The notes under the pieces: generated by a model
Database searches by the model: none
The model's input: only the letters and a program-made list of their open reading frames with translations
Told to the model about the DNA's origin: nothing
Virus record (IMG/VR): IMGVR_UViG_3300045935_000128
Span: 1 to 21,760 of that record
DNA: 21,760 nucleotides
Strand: one strand, 5' to 3'
Origin: a virus
Shown: piece after piece, positions 1 to 5,555 of the stretch
Position numbering within the stretch: position 1 is the first letter of the stretch
How the letters are laid out: every line of letters begins with the position of its first letter
Translations under genes and position numbers: made by a program

Positions 1-159
1 CGCCCACACGAAGAAACGGTGTGGGGGTGCTGCGTCCTCGGCCGTCCATCGCTCCAATCGCGCCTCCCGAATCCCATCGGCATAGATCAACTCAGCACCT
101 TGGCGCATCTCCACGGTCGCCTTGCCGTGCGTGACCTCGTACTTGTAGACGCTCGCCAT
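1..159 (-). CDS. Unknown small protein, C-terminus cut by window edge
   Basis: An ORF reads from an ATG at 159-157 to the window edge without a stop, giving 53 residues that begin MASVYKYEV and reach HRFFVWA. Its ATG overlaps the TGA of the upstream membrane-protein gene as ATGA, the same junction used by its neighbours, which supports it being translated. The sequence is mixed alpha/beta in character with no motif I recognise. It belongs to the leftward recombination group that starts with recT. Function unknown; the remainder lies outside the window. Confidence 0.6.
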   Translation of the reverse strand, partial: MASVYKYEVTHGKATVEMRQGAELIYADGIREARLERWTAEDAAPPHRFFVWA

Positions 160-350
160 CAGACCCACCTCGCCCAGCGCCAGCAGCAGGCAACGAGCAG
201 GACGGCTCCGGTGAGGAACATCGCCGGGTCGAGCTGGATGGCACCGGCAATCGCGCCGAAGAGGGCGATTCCGGCCAACAGCTCCCAAAACAGGTCGCTG
301 GCGAAGAGGGCGGCACCGATGACGGCGGTGAAGAGAAGGCCCCAGATCAT
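159..350 (-). CDS. Small membrane protein, two predicted helices
   Basis: A 63-residue protein that is almost wholly hydrophobic. One likely membrane segment covers about residues 3-18 (WGLLFTAVIGAALF), a second about 21-38 (LFWELLAGIALFGAIAGAI), and a third weaker one near 44-58 (AMFLTGAVLLVACCW), ending in Trp/Arg residues. Its ATG overlaps the stop of the nuclease gene as ATGA, and its own stop overlaps the start of the next ORF in the same way, so it is translationally coupled in the recombination group. It could be a holin-like or other small phage membrane protein, but its place beside recT rather than the lysis genes gives no clear role. Function unknown. Confidence 0.65.
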   Translation of the reverse strand: MIWGLLFTAVIGAALFASDLFWELLAGIALFGAIAGAIQLDPAMFLTGAVLLVACCWRWARWV

Positions 351-1570
351 CAGCGCTTCACCTTACGTTCCTCTTCGGCAGCTTTGACGGATCGCTTCAT
401 TGCTTGCTCCAGTTTGCGGTCCTCTTGTTGGCGGACGGGGGCGCGATCGGAGCCTTCTGGCGTGAAGAACCGCGCTTCGGGCGTGCCGCTGCTATTTGTC
501 TTTAGGCCGTAGACGACCCTGCCCTTCGAGTGCTTGGCGGGCTGGGGGCCGTGCTCCTCGATGAAGGGGCGCAGCGCTTCCTTGCGAGATTTGCGCACCG
601 CTTCGGCGACCTCGAGCTCGGCAATGGCCTCTCGGGCCTCCTCGGCGTTGGCGACGGTGATCTGCTCCCTTGCACCGCGGCTGAGGGGGCATCGGCCAGA
701 GGCAGGGCAGTAGCTGCAGTGCCGGCCGGGCCTTGGAGTCCACGGAGCGACATCGGGGATCTTCAGCTTCTTGGGCGCACCGGAGGCCAGCGCGCGATCG
801 AATTCGAGGGTGAGCAACGCTAGTTGACTCTCGATTTCAGGGAGGGCGCTGCGCTCGATGGTGGCGGCGCGGGCGGCGCTGCGGTAGACGTAGAACTCGC
901 GCAGGGTCACGCGGTCGATATCGCGGTAGGTCTTCATAATCAGCCAGCCGTAAAAACGCTGTTGGAAGAAGCCGTGGTAGGAGAGCGCATCGGCTGAGTC
1001 CTCGCGCCTGGGCGGCAGCCCCCAGCCGGTCTTGAAGTCCGGCACGATTGCGCCTTTTTCGTCGCCGGGATCGGCAACCAGGACGTCGAGCTGGCCGCTC
1101 AGCACCCGCTCGCGCAACTCGCCCTCATCGTCGCGGTAGGTCAGGGTTGCGTTCAGCCGCTTCTCGATATCCACGATATGGGTGACCGTGAACTCGTTGT
1201 CCTTGGCGAACTTGACGACGGCCATGCGCAGGTTCGGGATCTCGCGCAGCGGCACCCGCACCCGTTCCTCTGGCGGTATGTCGCGTTGCTCAAGCTTCTC
1301 TTCAAGGATCGCGAGGGCCACACCGACCGGGATCCCTTTGGAGTTCTGAGCCTTCATCTCCTCCAAGCAGGCCGCCGCTGTGCGGTGGAAGATGATCCCC
1401 CGAGCCTGGGGTGTGGTCGACCAGCCCTGGGAATACTGCAGCCCGAAGAAAGCGCTCAGCGCGCAGTCATCGAAGGCGGCGAGGGTACTCTGGCGCAGCA
1501 TCGGCCAGCGCTCGATCACCTCGTCAAGCGAGAGCGGCTTGCGGGGGATCGGCAGCAGGCGGCTGGTCAC
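350..1570 (-). CDS. PD-(D/E)XK nuclease with Cas4/AddB-type Fe-S signature
   Basis: 406 residues, GTG start, overlapping the preceding stop as GTGA. In order the sequence shows an N-terminal Cys (C36, in FDDCALSAFF), a G-x3-H motif (G58, H62), the nuclease core (E136; G159-Q-L-D162; D178-x-K180 in VPDFKTG), a QxxxY motif (Q203, Y207), and C285-x2-C288-x5-C294. One distant N-terminal Cys plus a C-x2-C-x5-C cluster is the pattern that holds a 4Fe-4S cluster in AddB and Cas4 nucleases. From about residue 305 the tail is charged, probably helical and basic. Next to a RecT-type annealing protein, its likely role is to resect DNA ends so that RecT can load, as lambda Exo does for Beta. The family call is strong; the pairing with RecT is inferred from position. 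Confidence 0.87.
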   Translation of the reverse strand: MTSRLLPIPRKPLSLDEVIERWPMLRQSTLAAFDDCALSAFFGLQYSQGWSTTPQARGIIFHRTAAACLEEMKAQNSKGIPVGVALAILEEKLEQRDIPPEERVRVPLREIPNLRMAVVKFAKDNEFTVTHIVDIEKRLNATLTYRDDEGELRERVLSGQLDVLVADPGDEKGAIVPDFKTGWGLPPRREDSADALSYHGFFQQRFYGWLIMKTYRDIDRVTLREFYVYRSAARAATIERSALPEIESQLALLTLEFDRALASGAPKKLKIPDVAPWTPRPGRHCSYCPASGRCPLSRGAREQITVANAEEAREAIAELEVAEAVRKSRKEALRPFIEEHGPQPAKHSKGRVVYGLKTNSSGTPEARFFTPEGSDRAPVRQQEDRKLEQAMKRSVKAAEEERKVKR

Positions 1571-1776
1571 TTCGCCTCCCGAATGCTCTTGAGATCCATA
1601 GCCGACTGCTCGGCGATCGAGGACTTGGCACCGTCGAGGTGAGCGTTCAGCAGCCCGGTCGCCCTGAGCAAGTTCTGCTCGGGGTCGCCGGTGTTTGGCA
1701 CGTTCTCGCCGTGCGAGTAGCCCCAGATCGGCCTTCCCTCGTCGTCGAGGTAGATGGCAGCGACTTCGATGCGCAC
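1567..1776 (-). CDS. Small unknown protein between recT and the nuclease
   Basis: 69 residues with a GTG start three bases after the recT stop and a TGA that overlaps the GTG of the nuclease gene. The N-terminal half reads like a short beta hairpin (RIEVAAIYLDDEGRPIWGYSHGE), and the C-terminal half is helical (NLLRATGLLNAHLDGAKSSIAEQSAMDLKSIREAK). The tight spacing on both sides makes it a probable member of the recombination group. I do not recognise the family. A small nuclease or annealing-protein partner is possible but rests only on position. Confidence 0.6.
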   Translation of the reverse strand: MRIEVAAIYLDDEGRPIWGYSHGENVPNTGDPEQNLLRATGLLNAHLDGAKSSIAEQSAMDLKSIREAK

Positions 1777-1779
1777 CGC

Positions 1780-3045
1780 TCAGCCCTCGTCGGGGCTGGC
1801 GTCCTGTAGCGAGCGGACCTCCAAGTTTTCGGTCGGGCTGTGGGTCACTTCCCGGTCACCGGCGAGCTTGAAGATCATCGTGCCAGCGTCGTTGTCGAAG
1901 ATCGCGTCCTCGACCAGCACCCAGTCACTCTCGCCAATCGCCACCTCGGTCATTAGCTCTACTGGCGGCTTCACGTCGCGAGCGAGGACAACTTGCACGG
2001 CCTCCTCGACGGACTCGGCTTCGCGGGCCTCGCGCTCGGCCTGCTTGTCGCGCAAGGCCTTGTACTCGGTTTCGATCTCGGAGAGGACGGCACGGGCTTT
2101 CTCGTTGTCGCAGTCACTCCCCAGCCGCATCCGCACCTTGGCGGGCGTCCATGAAAAGGGCGATAGTTCGTTGATCGCTCGCAGGGCCTCCCATAGCTCG
2201 CCAGCAAGCTTCTCGCCAATGCCCTCTAGGCCCATAATGATTTTCTCGATGCCCTCCATTGGATCGTCGTCGAGGTCGCCCGGCTCTGCGCTCGACATAA
2301 AGCTCTCGGCCTCCCCAGCAGCGCCGCCGACCATCTGCGGGTCATCAACGCGCAGCTCGTCGAAGGGCACGACGCCGGTGACGCCGAAGCCGATCCGCAG
2401 CACGTAGGAGACAGCCGACTTGACGATCATCGTCGAGATGTAGGACCAGGCACCCGCGAACTGCTTGGACGGTTGGCCGTCCTTGACCTTGTCTTCGGTC
2501 TTGACGTGCTCGTGAGCGGGCGCGTAGTAGTAGAGGGGCGGGCTGCCGTCCCTGAAGAAGAGCTTGGCCCATGCACCGAGCACAGGGCCGCGCCAGCGCG
2601 ACTCATGGCCCTTCTCCTGGCCGGGCTGCAGGGAGGCCATGCGATGCAGCACCTTCGCCTCCCAGCCATCGTCCTCGACCTCGAAGGTGTCGTTGGCGCA
2701 GACGACGCCGAAGCGGACGCCGAGGAAGCGGTCCTTCTGGCGCCGGGCGTGTTTGAGCAGCCCGTCGCGACCGACGGCGGGCCGGTAGCAGTCAACCCAC
2801 TGATCGCCTTCCTTGCGCCGCCCCTTGATCAGCCATATCTCGCCGTGGATCGGGGAGAGGTCGAGCTGAGCGGCGATCGCGAGGAAGGGGACGAGCGCGG
2901 TGTCCTCGGCGCTGACGTTGAGGAACTGCGCAATCGCCTCGCGTTCTTTCTTGCTGTAGTGCGCTTCGGCGGCCTCAAGCGGATGCGCGCCTACCTCGAC
3001 AAGGGCGGTGCTGGATGACTGCGGCTGATCGGTTCCCTCGGGCAT
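1780..3045 (-). CDS. recT: RecT/Bet-family single-strand annealing recombinase
   Basis: 421 residues, ATG start with AGGAGG four bases upstream (3050-3055). Residues about 45-230 carry the RecT/Bet pattern: FLAIAAQLDLSPIHGEIW (about 54-71), the GRDGLLKHAR block (92-101), a GAWAKLFFRDG strand (157-167), and the late block W200-SYISTMIVKSAVSYVLR-I. Such proteins anneal complementary single strands and promote phage recombination. After residue 240 there is an extension of about 180 residues: an acidic linker, a helix-hairpin-helix-like stretch (LEGIGEKLAGEL, 273-284), a charged coiled-coil-like segment (about 313-355) and a strand-rich tail. It is the first gene of the leftward recombination group, downstream of tandem hairpins and a repeated motif. 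The family call is strong; the role of the C-terminal part is unknown. Confidence 0.9.
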   Translation of the reverse strand: MPEGTDQPQSSSTALVEVGAHPLEAAEAHYSKKEREAIAQFLNVSAEDTALVPFLAIAAQLDLSPIHGEIWLIKGRRKEGDQWVDCYRPAVGRDGLLKHARRQKDRFLGVRFGVVCANDTFEVEDDGWEAKVLHRMASLQPGQEKGHESRWRGPVLGAWAKLFFRDGSPPLYYYAPAHEHVKTEDKVKDGQPSKQFAGAWSYISTMIVKSAVSYVLRIGFGVTGVVPFDELRVDDPQMVGGAAGEAESFMSSAEPGDLDDDPMEGIEKIIMGLEGIGEKLAGELWEALRAINELSPFSWTPAKVRMRLGSDCDNEKARAVLSEIETEYKALRDKQAEREAREAESVEEAVQVVLARDVKPPVELMTEVAIGESDWVLVEDAIFDNDAGTMIFKLAGDREVTHSPTENLEVRSLQDASPDEG

Positions 3046-3059
3046 CGTGCCTCCTGTCT

Positions 3060-3072
3060 GATCGGGTGATGG
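3060..3072 (-). promoter_or_regulatory. Copy A of the CACCCGATC motif upstream of recT
   Basis: On the minus strand this reads CCATCACCCGATC. It lies just upstream of the recT ribosome-binding site and six bases downstream of a -10-like TAATGT (3084-3079, no convincing -35). The same 13 bases stand just upstream of the ribosome-binding site of the oppositely transcribed cassette (4836-4848). Position and repetition suggest an operator or stoperator-like site; no binding protein is visible here. Confidence 0.45.
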
Positions 3073-3098
3073 TGAAGGACATTACCACCCCGGAAAGA

Positions 3099-3125
3099 CA
3101 AGGGGCGCCACTAGGGCGCCCCTTG
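3099..3125 (-). terminator. Strong hairpin, probable terminator of the lysis transcript
   Basis: CAAGGGGCGCC (3099-3109) and GGCGCCCCTTG (3115-3125) form a perfect 11-bp stem around a five-base loop. Read on the minus strand, the stem is followed by TCTTTCC, a weak U-rich tail, so it could end leftward transcription from the holin gene. It lies between the holin and recT. The tail is too poor in U to be sure of factor-independent termination. Confidence 0.55.
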
Positions 3126-3134
3126 GGCTTCGAT

Positions 3135-3145
3135 TACACCCGATC
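3135..3145 (+). promoter_or_regulatory. Copy B of the CACCCGATC motif
   Basis: TACACCCGATC on the plus strand, inside the holin-recT gap between the two hairpins. The identical 11-mer recurs at 4753-4763 upstream of the endolysin gene. No promoter element is obvious beside this copy. Confidence 0.35.
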
Positions 3146-3160
3146 GTGCTCTCGATGCCA

Positions 3161-3207
3161 GCGCCTTGCAGACTACCGGAGTTCCGGGTTTACGCCCTGC
3201 AAGGCGC
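3161..3207. repeat. Large nested hairpin just after the holin stop
   Basis: GCGCCTTGCAG (3161-3171) pairs perfectly with CTGCAAGGCGC (3197-3207). Within the loop CCGGA (3176-3180) pairs with TCCGG (3183-3187). The structure begins a few bases after the holin stop codon on the minus strand. It could be part of a tandem terminator, protect the 3' end of the transcript, or be a processed RNA. Together with the 3099-3125 hairpin it fills most of the 166-base gap. Confidence 0.5.
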
Positions 3208-3211
3208 GGAA

Positions 3212-3568
3212 TTAGCGCCCCGGTGGCGGTGCCTGCGAGCCAGCAGTGCCCAGTGGCGGTGACTGCGGGGCCTGCGGCGCCTGCGGCAATCGAGTGACGA
3301 CGGCGCTGGCGATCAGGTCGATGGTGTCGCTGCTGATCCCGGTCGCCTTGGCAAGCTCGTATTTGCCGCGGTTGTGCAGCCACTTAAAGAGCAGCGCGGC
3401 GATGCCGCCCACGATGGTCAGGAAGTAGGCCGCTGCTTCGGCTGGGGCGAGGTCGTAGTTGAACCACGACTTTGCCTTGGCGGCGACGAAGCCGCCAAAG
3501 AGCAGTGCCAGCGGGCCGAGCAGGAATGCCACCCACCGGCCGATGTTGGAGTTCTCGTCAGGTGCCAC
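3212..3568 (-). CDS. Probable holin, two membrane segments
   Basis: 118 residues, GTG start preceded by AAAGGA seven bases upstream. Two membrane helices are evident, about residues 11-30 (RWVAFLLGPLALLFGGFVAA) and 43-63 (AEAAAYFLTIVGGIAALLFKW), followed by a basic segment and a Pro/Gln/Ala-rich tail (about 92-118). Two membrane segments, a polar C-terminus, and a position directly after two cell-wall hydrolase genes fit a phage holin that opens the membrane for the endolysin. The gap to the upstream gene is 14 bases. Another small membrane protein of the lysis group cannot be excluded. Confidence 0.68.
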   Translation of the reverse strand: MAPDENSNIGRWVAFLLGPLALLFGGFVAAKAKSWFNYDLAPAEAAAYFLTIVGGIAALLFKWLHNRGKYELAKATGISSDTIDLIASAVVTRLPQAPQAPQSPPLGTAGSQAPPPGR

Positions 3569-3582
3569 GAATCGTCCTTTCC

Positions 3583-4002
3583 CTAGTTTGCGACCTCGTG
3601 AGCTTCAAGCTTCGCGAGCGATTGGCGGCCTTTCTTTATGTCGTCGAGCACCTCGAAGACGAGACCGCCGGCCGTCCCCCAGTCCGATTTCCCCACGGCT
3701 TCGATGACCGCCGTAGCCGATGCGTTCTCGCGCAGCGCCTTGACGATCCTCTCGTAGCCGTGGCCTTTGAACTTCAGGGTCTTCACCATCGCGCTGATGC
3801 CGATTTGCGGGGTCGGGTAGTTCTGCACGTCGGCCGAGTTGAAGCGCGTCGAGCCCGGCATGTGCAGGGTCGTGTTCAGCGGGTTGTTTTTGACCGTCCC
3901 GCCCTCGGCCTGCATCCACGCCATGAAGGCACGGCGGCTGTGCAAGGTCGCCGGAGCATCCAAGCCCTTGAGAACGCCTCGAGCGAAGTCGCCGCGGTTC
4001 AT
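3583..4002 (-). CDS. Lysozyme-like peptidoglycan hydrolase or lysis-associated protein
   Basis: 139 residues; the ATG directly follows the TAG of the endolysin gene. The core FMAWMQAEGGTVKNNPLNTT (about 26-45), followed by NSADVQNYPTPQIGISAMVKTL (about 55-76), is a pattern I associate with lysozyme-like domains in actinophage tail and lysis proteins: W-x3-E-G-G, then NPLNTT, then VQNY with G-I-x-A-x-x-x-T-L. E33 would be the candidate catalytic acid. It has no signal peptide, so export would depend on the holin or on virion delivery. It sits between the M15-type endolysin and the holin, suggesting two lysins with different bond specificity. The fold call is moderate; catalysis is inferred. 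Confidence 0.6.
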   Translation of the reverse strand: MNRGDFARGVLKGLDAPATLHSRRAFMAWMQAEGGTVKNNPLNTTLHMPGSTRFNSADVQNYPTPQIGISAMVKTLKFKGHGYERIVKALRENASATAVIEAVGKSDWGTAGGLVFEVLDDIKKGRQSLAKLEAHEVAN

Positions 4003-4740
4003 CTAGTTCCCGGCGACCGAATGGTGGTTCGGGTCATTCGGGAGCCGGTTGATCAGCGGGCAATCGATCTTTGCCGACGCCTCGTTGAAGGTCTCCGGCG
4101 AGGTGAAGTCTCCGGCACCCTCAGGGAAGGGACAGGATCCATCGCAGTTATGCCGAGAGGAGACCCCAGCGCAGGTTCCCGAGCAAGAGGGCGCTCCGCA
4201 CATCGCCTCGCAGAGTTCAACCGAGTGGGCCGATGTGCGGATTCCAGAGATCAGTTCGCCGGTCCAGCCGTTGTTGCGGAGTTCCTGCATCCAGTTCTTT
4301 GTGACCGTCTTCCCGGAACGGGTCTTCGACGGAGCGAGTCCGACGAACCACGCGGGGACGGCTTGGCCGTCGAAGGTGGGGGCACCCGCCGGAGGAGCGT
4401 GCGGGTGCTCCTTCAGCCAGTGGTGCTTCTTCCGGCGCTTCTCGGCGAGTGGCCGGCGCTCCTTCGCTCGCTTCTCCATCGCCTCGGTTCGGACGTGCTC
4501 GCCGATGAGGATCTCGAAGTCGCGCTGCGAGATATGGCCGCGGCCGATCTTCAGCAGCTCATCGGGCGAGAAGCCCTTCAGCCAAGCGACCATGTTCGCG
4601 GCGTCGAAGGTGCGGTTCCCCGGCACTCCGTCGATCTTGATCTTGCGCCAGGCGAACTTGAAATGCGTTAGTTCATGGTCGAGGCCGCGTTGGAGCTTTT
4701 CGACGCGCGGCCCTCGGCTGCGCTTGGTGATCGGGTCCAC
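4003..4740 (-). CDS. Endolysin: peptidoglycan-binding domain plus Cys-rich M15-type peptidase
   Basis: 245 residues, GTG start with no Shine-Dalgarno sequence but TAGGCT eight bases upstream. Residues about 9-58 match a peptidoglycan-binding fold (GPRVEKLQRGL, then KIDGVPGNRTFDA). A very basic linker follows (about 88-112). The C-terminal domain from about 130 has the order expected of an M15-type zinc peptidase: SGIRTS (165-170), H197, D211 in EGAGDF, then H239-H240 near the end. It carries seven cysteines (177, 181, 186, 190, 199, 203, 227), with the CGAPSC-x2-TCAGVSS block I associate with D-Ala-D-Ala carboxypeptidase-like proteins of Actinobacteria. Expected substrate is the peptide stem of peptidoglycan. 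It leads the lysis group. Zinc ligands are assigned by pattern only. Confidence 0.72.
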   Translation of the reverse strand: MDPITKRSRGPRVEKLQRGLDHELTHFKFAWRKIKIDGVPGNRTFDAANMVAWLKGFSPDELLKIGRGHISQRDFEILIGEHVRTEAMEKRAKERRPLAEKRRKKHHWLKEHPHAPPAGAPTFDGQAVPAWFVGLAPSKTRSGKTVTKNWMQELRNNGWTGELISGIRTSAHSVELCEAMCGAPSCSGTCAGVSSRHNCDGSCPFPEGAGDFTSPETFNEASAKIDCPLINRLPNDPNHHSVAGN

Positions 4741-4748
4741 GATGGGGA

Positions 4749-4754
4749 AGCCTA
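4749..4754 (-). promoter_or_regulatory. Possible -10 of a near-leaderless endolysin transcript
   Basis: TAGGCT on the minus strand lies eight bases before the endolysin GTG, which has no Shine-Dalgarno sequence. It matches the TANNNT -10 pattern, and the spacing fits an mRNA starting at or near the start codon. No clear -35 is present. Motif copy C (4753-4763) overlaps it by two bases, so a protein bound there could block this promoter. Confidence 0.35.
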
Positions 4755-4763
4755 CACCCGATC
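4753..4763 (+). promoter_or_regulatory. Copy C of the CACCCGATC motif
   Basis: TACACCCGATC, identical to copy B at 3135-3145, in the divergent gap between the endolysin and the plus-strand cassette. Partial copies lie nearby: GGACCCGATC on the minus strand at the endolysin start (4729-4738) and AGCCCGATC on the minus strand at 4791-4799. It overlaps the proposed endolysin -10. Confidence 0.4.
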
Positions 4764-4825
4764 CCAGAGCAATGCCGCAAGTTCAAGCCAGATCGGGCTA
4801 AGTGAAGTTGCTTCAGTGTCTCTGC

Positions 4826-4831
4826 TATGGT
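4826..4831 (+). promoter_or_regulatory. Candidate -10 for the plus-strand cassette
   Basis: TATGGT on the plus strand fits TANNNT and would put the transcript start around 4837-4840, inside motif copy E and upstream of a perfect ribosome-binding site. No good -35 hexamer is found about 17 bases upstream. Without a promoter here the cassette would have no visible source of rightward transcription, since all genes to its left in the window are on the other strand. Confidence 0.35.
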
Positions 4832-4835
4832 TTGC

Positions 4836-4848
4836 CCATCACCCGATC
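4836..4848 (+). promoter_or_regulatory. Copy E of the CACCCGATC motif before the plus-strand cassette
   Basis: CCATCACCCGATC, the same 13 bases as copy A upstream of recT, again in the direction of transcription and again just before the ribosome-binding site. It starts four bases after the candidate -10. The shared placement in two unrelated leaders suggests common control. Confidence 0.45.
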
Positions 4849-4856
4849 TAAGGAGG
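4849..4856 (+). promoter_or_regulatory. Perfect ribosome-binding site that sets the cassette start
   Basis: TAAGGAGG, a full match to the anti-Shine-Dalgarno sequence, ends five bases before the ATG at 4862. It settles the start there rather than at an in-frame GTG at 4802, which has no such site and would lie upstream of the candidate promoter. It is among the strongest sites in the window, suggesting high expression. Confidence 0.8.
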
Positions 4857-4861
4857 AAACA

Positions 4862-5173
4862 ATGCCCAACGCAGCGACCCAGCACCATCCACTCCGAACC
4901 GCCGCAGCCGCGCTGCGAGAGGAGGTTCGCTCGGGCGACTCTGCCCCAGAGCCGACCGAGCATCGCCGTTGCGAGGTTCCGCCGCGAAAGCAGAAAGCTG
5001 GTGCCCTCGCCATTCTTGGCTATCTAGCCGCCGTTTTCGTTCCTGTGCTCGGCATCGTCGTGACGATCCCTCTGCTGGTCAGAGGTGAATCCCGCCACGC
5101 AGGCGGAGTCCTCTTGACCGTGGTCGTCTCCTTCGTGATCCGGATGGCGATCCTCTCGAACGGTGGCTACTAA
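4862..5173 (+). CDS. Small two-helix membrane protein, first gene of the opposite-strand cassette
   Basis: 103 residues from the ATG behind TAAGGAGG. The first half is polar and probably flexible (MPNAATQHHPLRT to about residue 45, rich in Arg, Pro and Glu). Two membrane segments follow, about 47-72 (AGALAILGYLAAVFVPVLGIVVTIPL) and 80-97 (AGGVLLTVVVSFVIRMAI), joined by a short basic loop. The TAA overlaps the next ATG as TAATG. A cytoplasmic tail with two helices in a strand-reversed cassette would fit a superinfection-exclusion or other lysogenic-conversion membrane protein, but also an accessory holin or antiholin, since the lysis genes are adjacent. Family not recognised. Confidence 0.75.
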   Translation: MPNAATQHHPLRTAAAALREEVRSGDSAPEPTEHRRCEVPPRKQKAGALAILGYLAAVFVPVLGIVVTIPLLVRGESRHAGGVLLTVVVSFVIRMAILSNGGY

Positions 5174-5394
5174 TGACCAGAGAGCGAGGAACGATGAACA
5201 GCCCGGACGCCGTAGTCCCCGAGGACTGGGTCGACGTCGGCCTCAAGGCAGCGTGGCCCAATCACGAGCAGATGATCGGCTCAGAGACGGCGCGGGAGCA
5301 GATGCGCCGGGGGCTGGAGGCCGTGGTGCCACTGGCCGAGACGAGGACGACGCGTAGCCTTCTGGCGGCGCGGGCGAAGACGGAGGGGCGATGA
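5173..5394 (+). CDS. Small soluble protein of the opposite-strand cassette
   Basis: 73 residues if started at the ATG in TAATG; an in-frame ATG at 5194 with GAGGA just upstream would give 66. The body (VPEDWVDVGLKAAWPNHEQMIGSETAREQMRRGLEAVVPL) is helical and ends in a basic segment. It resembles a loose class of small helical actinophage proteins with an ARxxLEAVxPL-type helix, none with a function known to me. Its stop overlaps the next start as ATGA. No membrane segment or signal peptide. Function unknown. Confidence 0.65.
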   Translation: MTRERGTMNSPDAVVPEDWVDVGLKAAWPNHEQMIGSETAREQMRRGLEAVVPLAETRTTRSLLAARAKTEGR

Positions 5395-5555
5395 GCGCGC
5401 CAGCGACCGCTATCTACCTGACGAGGATCGAGATCACGGGAACCTTGGCGGCGGTAGAAGCCGTCGCTCAATCCGCCCCGGTTCGGCCTCCAGCTCCGTT
5501 GGTATCTGCCGCCGCAAAGCTCAAAGCTGGCCTGAAAGAGGGTGGTGCCCGATGA
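5391..5555 (+). CDS. 54-residue unknown protein of the opposite-strand cassette
   Basis: ATG at 5391 with GGAGG four bases upstream (5382-5386); the ATG overlaps the previous stop as ATGA, and its own TGA overlaps the next ATG the same way. The protein begins MSAPATAIYLTRIEITG, has an Ala/Pro-rich middle, and ends KLKAGLKEGGAR. It is predicted to be small and soluble and resembles nothing I know. The strong ribosome-binding site and coupling on both sides argue that it is translated despite its size. Confidence 0.65.
   Translation: MSAPATAIYLTRIEITGTLAAVEAVAQSAPVRPPAPLVSAAAKLKAGLKEGGAR

Noticed and set aside
3126-3207. Possible tRNA suggested by nested stems and a TTCGATT string
   Set aside because: No seven-base acceptor stem, anticodon arm or correct T-arm spacing can be drawn on either strand.
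3015-3383. Two open frames (3015-3215 plus, 3111-3383 minus) in the holin-recT gap
   Set aside because: They run through neighbouring gene ends and the hairpins, have no motif and no ribosome-binding site; the gap is better read as structured non-coding DNA.
3472-4671. Plus-strand open frame of 399 codons over the lysis genes
   Set aside because: It runs antisense to three recognisable lysis genes and is rich in Arg/Val/Asp repeats typical of shadow frames.
4802-4861. Earlier GTG start for the cassette membrane protein
   Set aside because: No ribosome-binding site precedes it, and it lies upstream of the candidate promoter; ATG 4862 has a perfect site.
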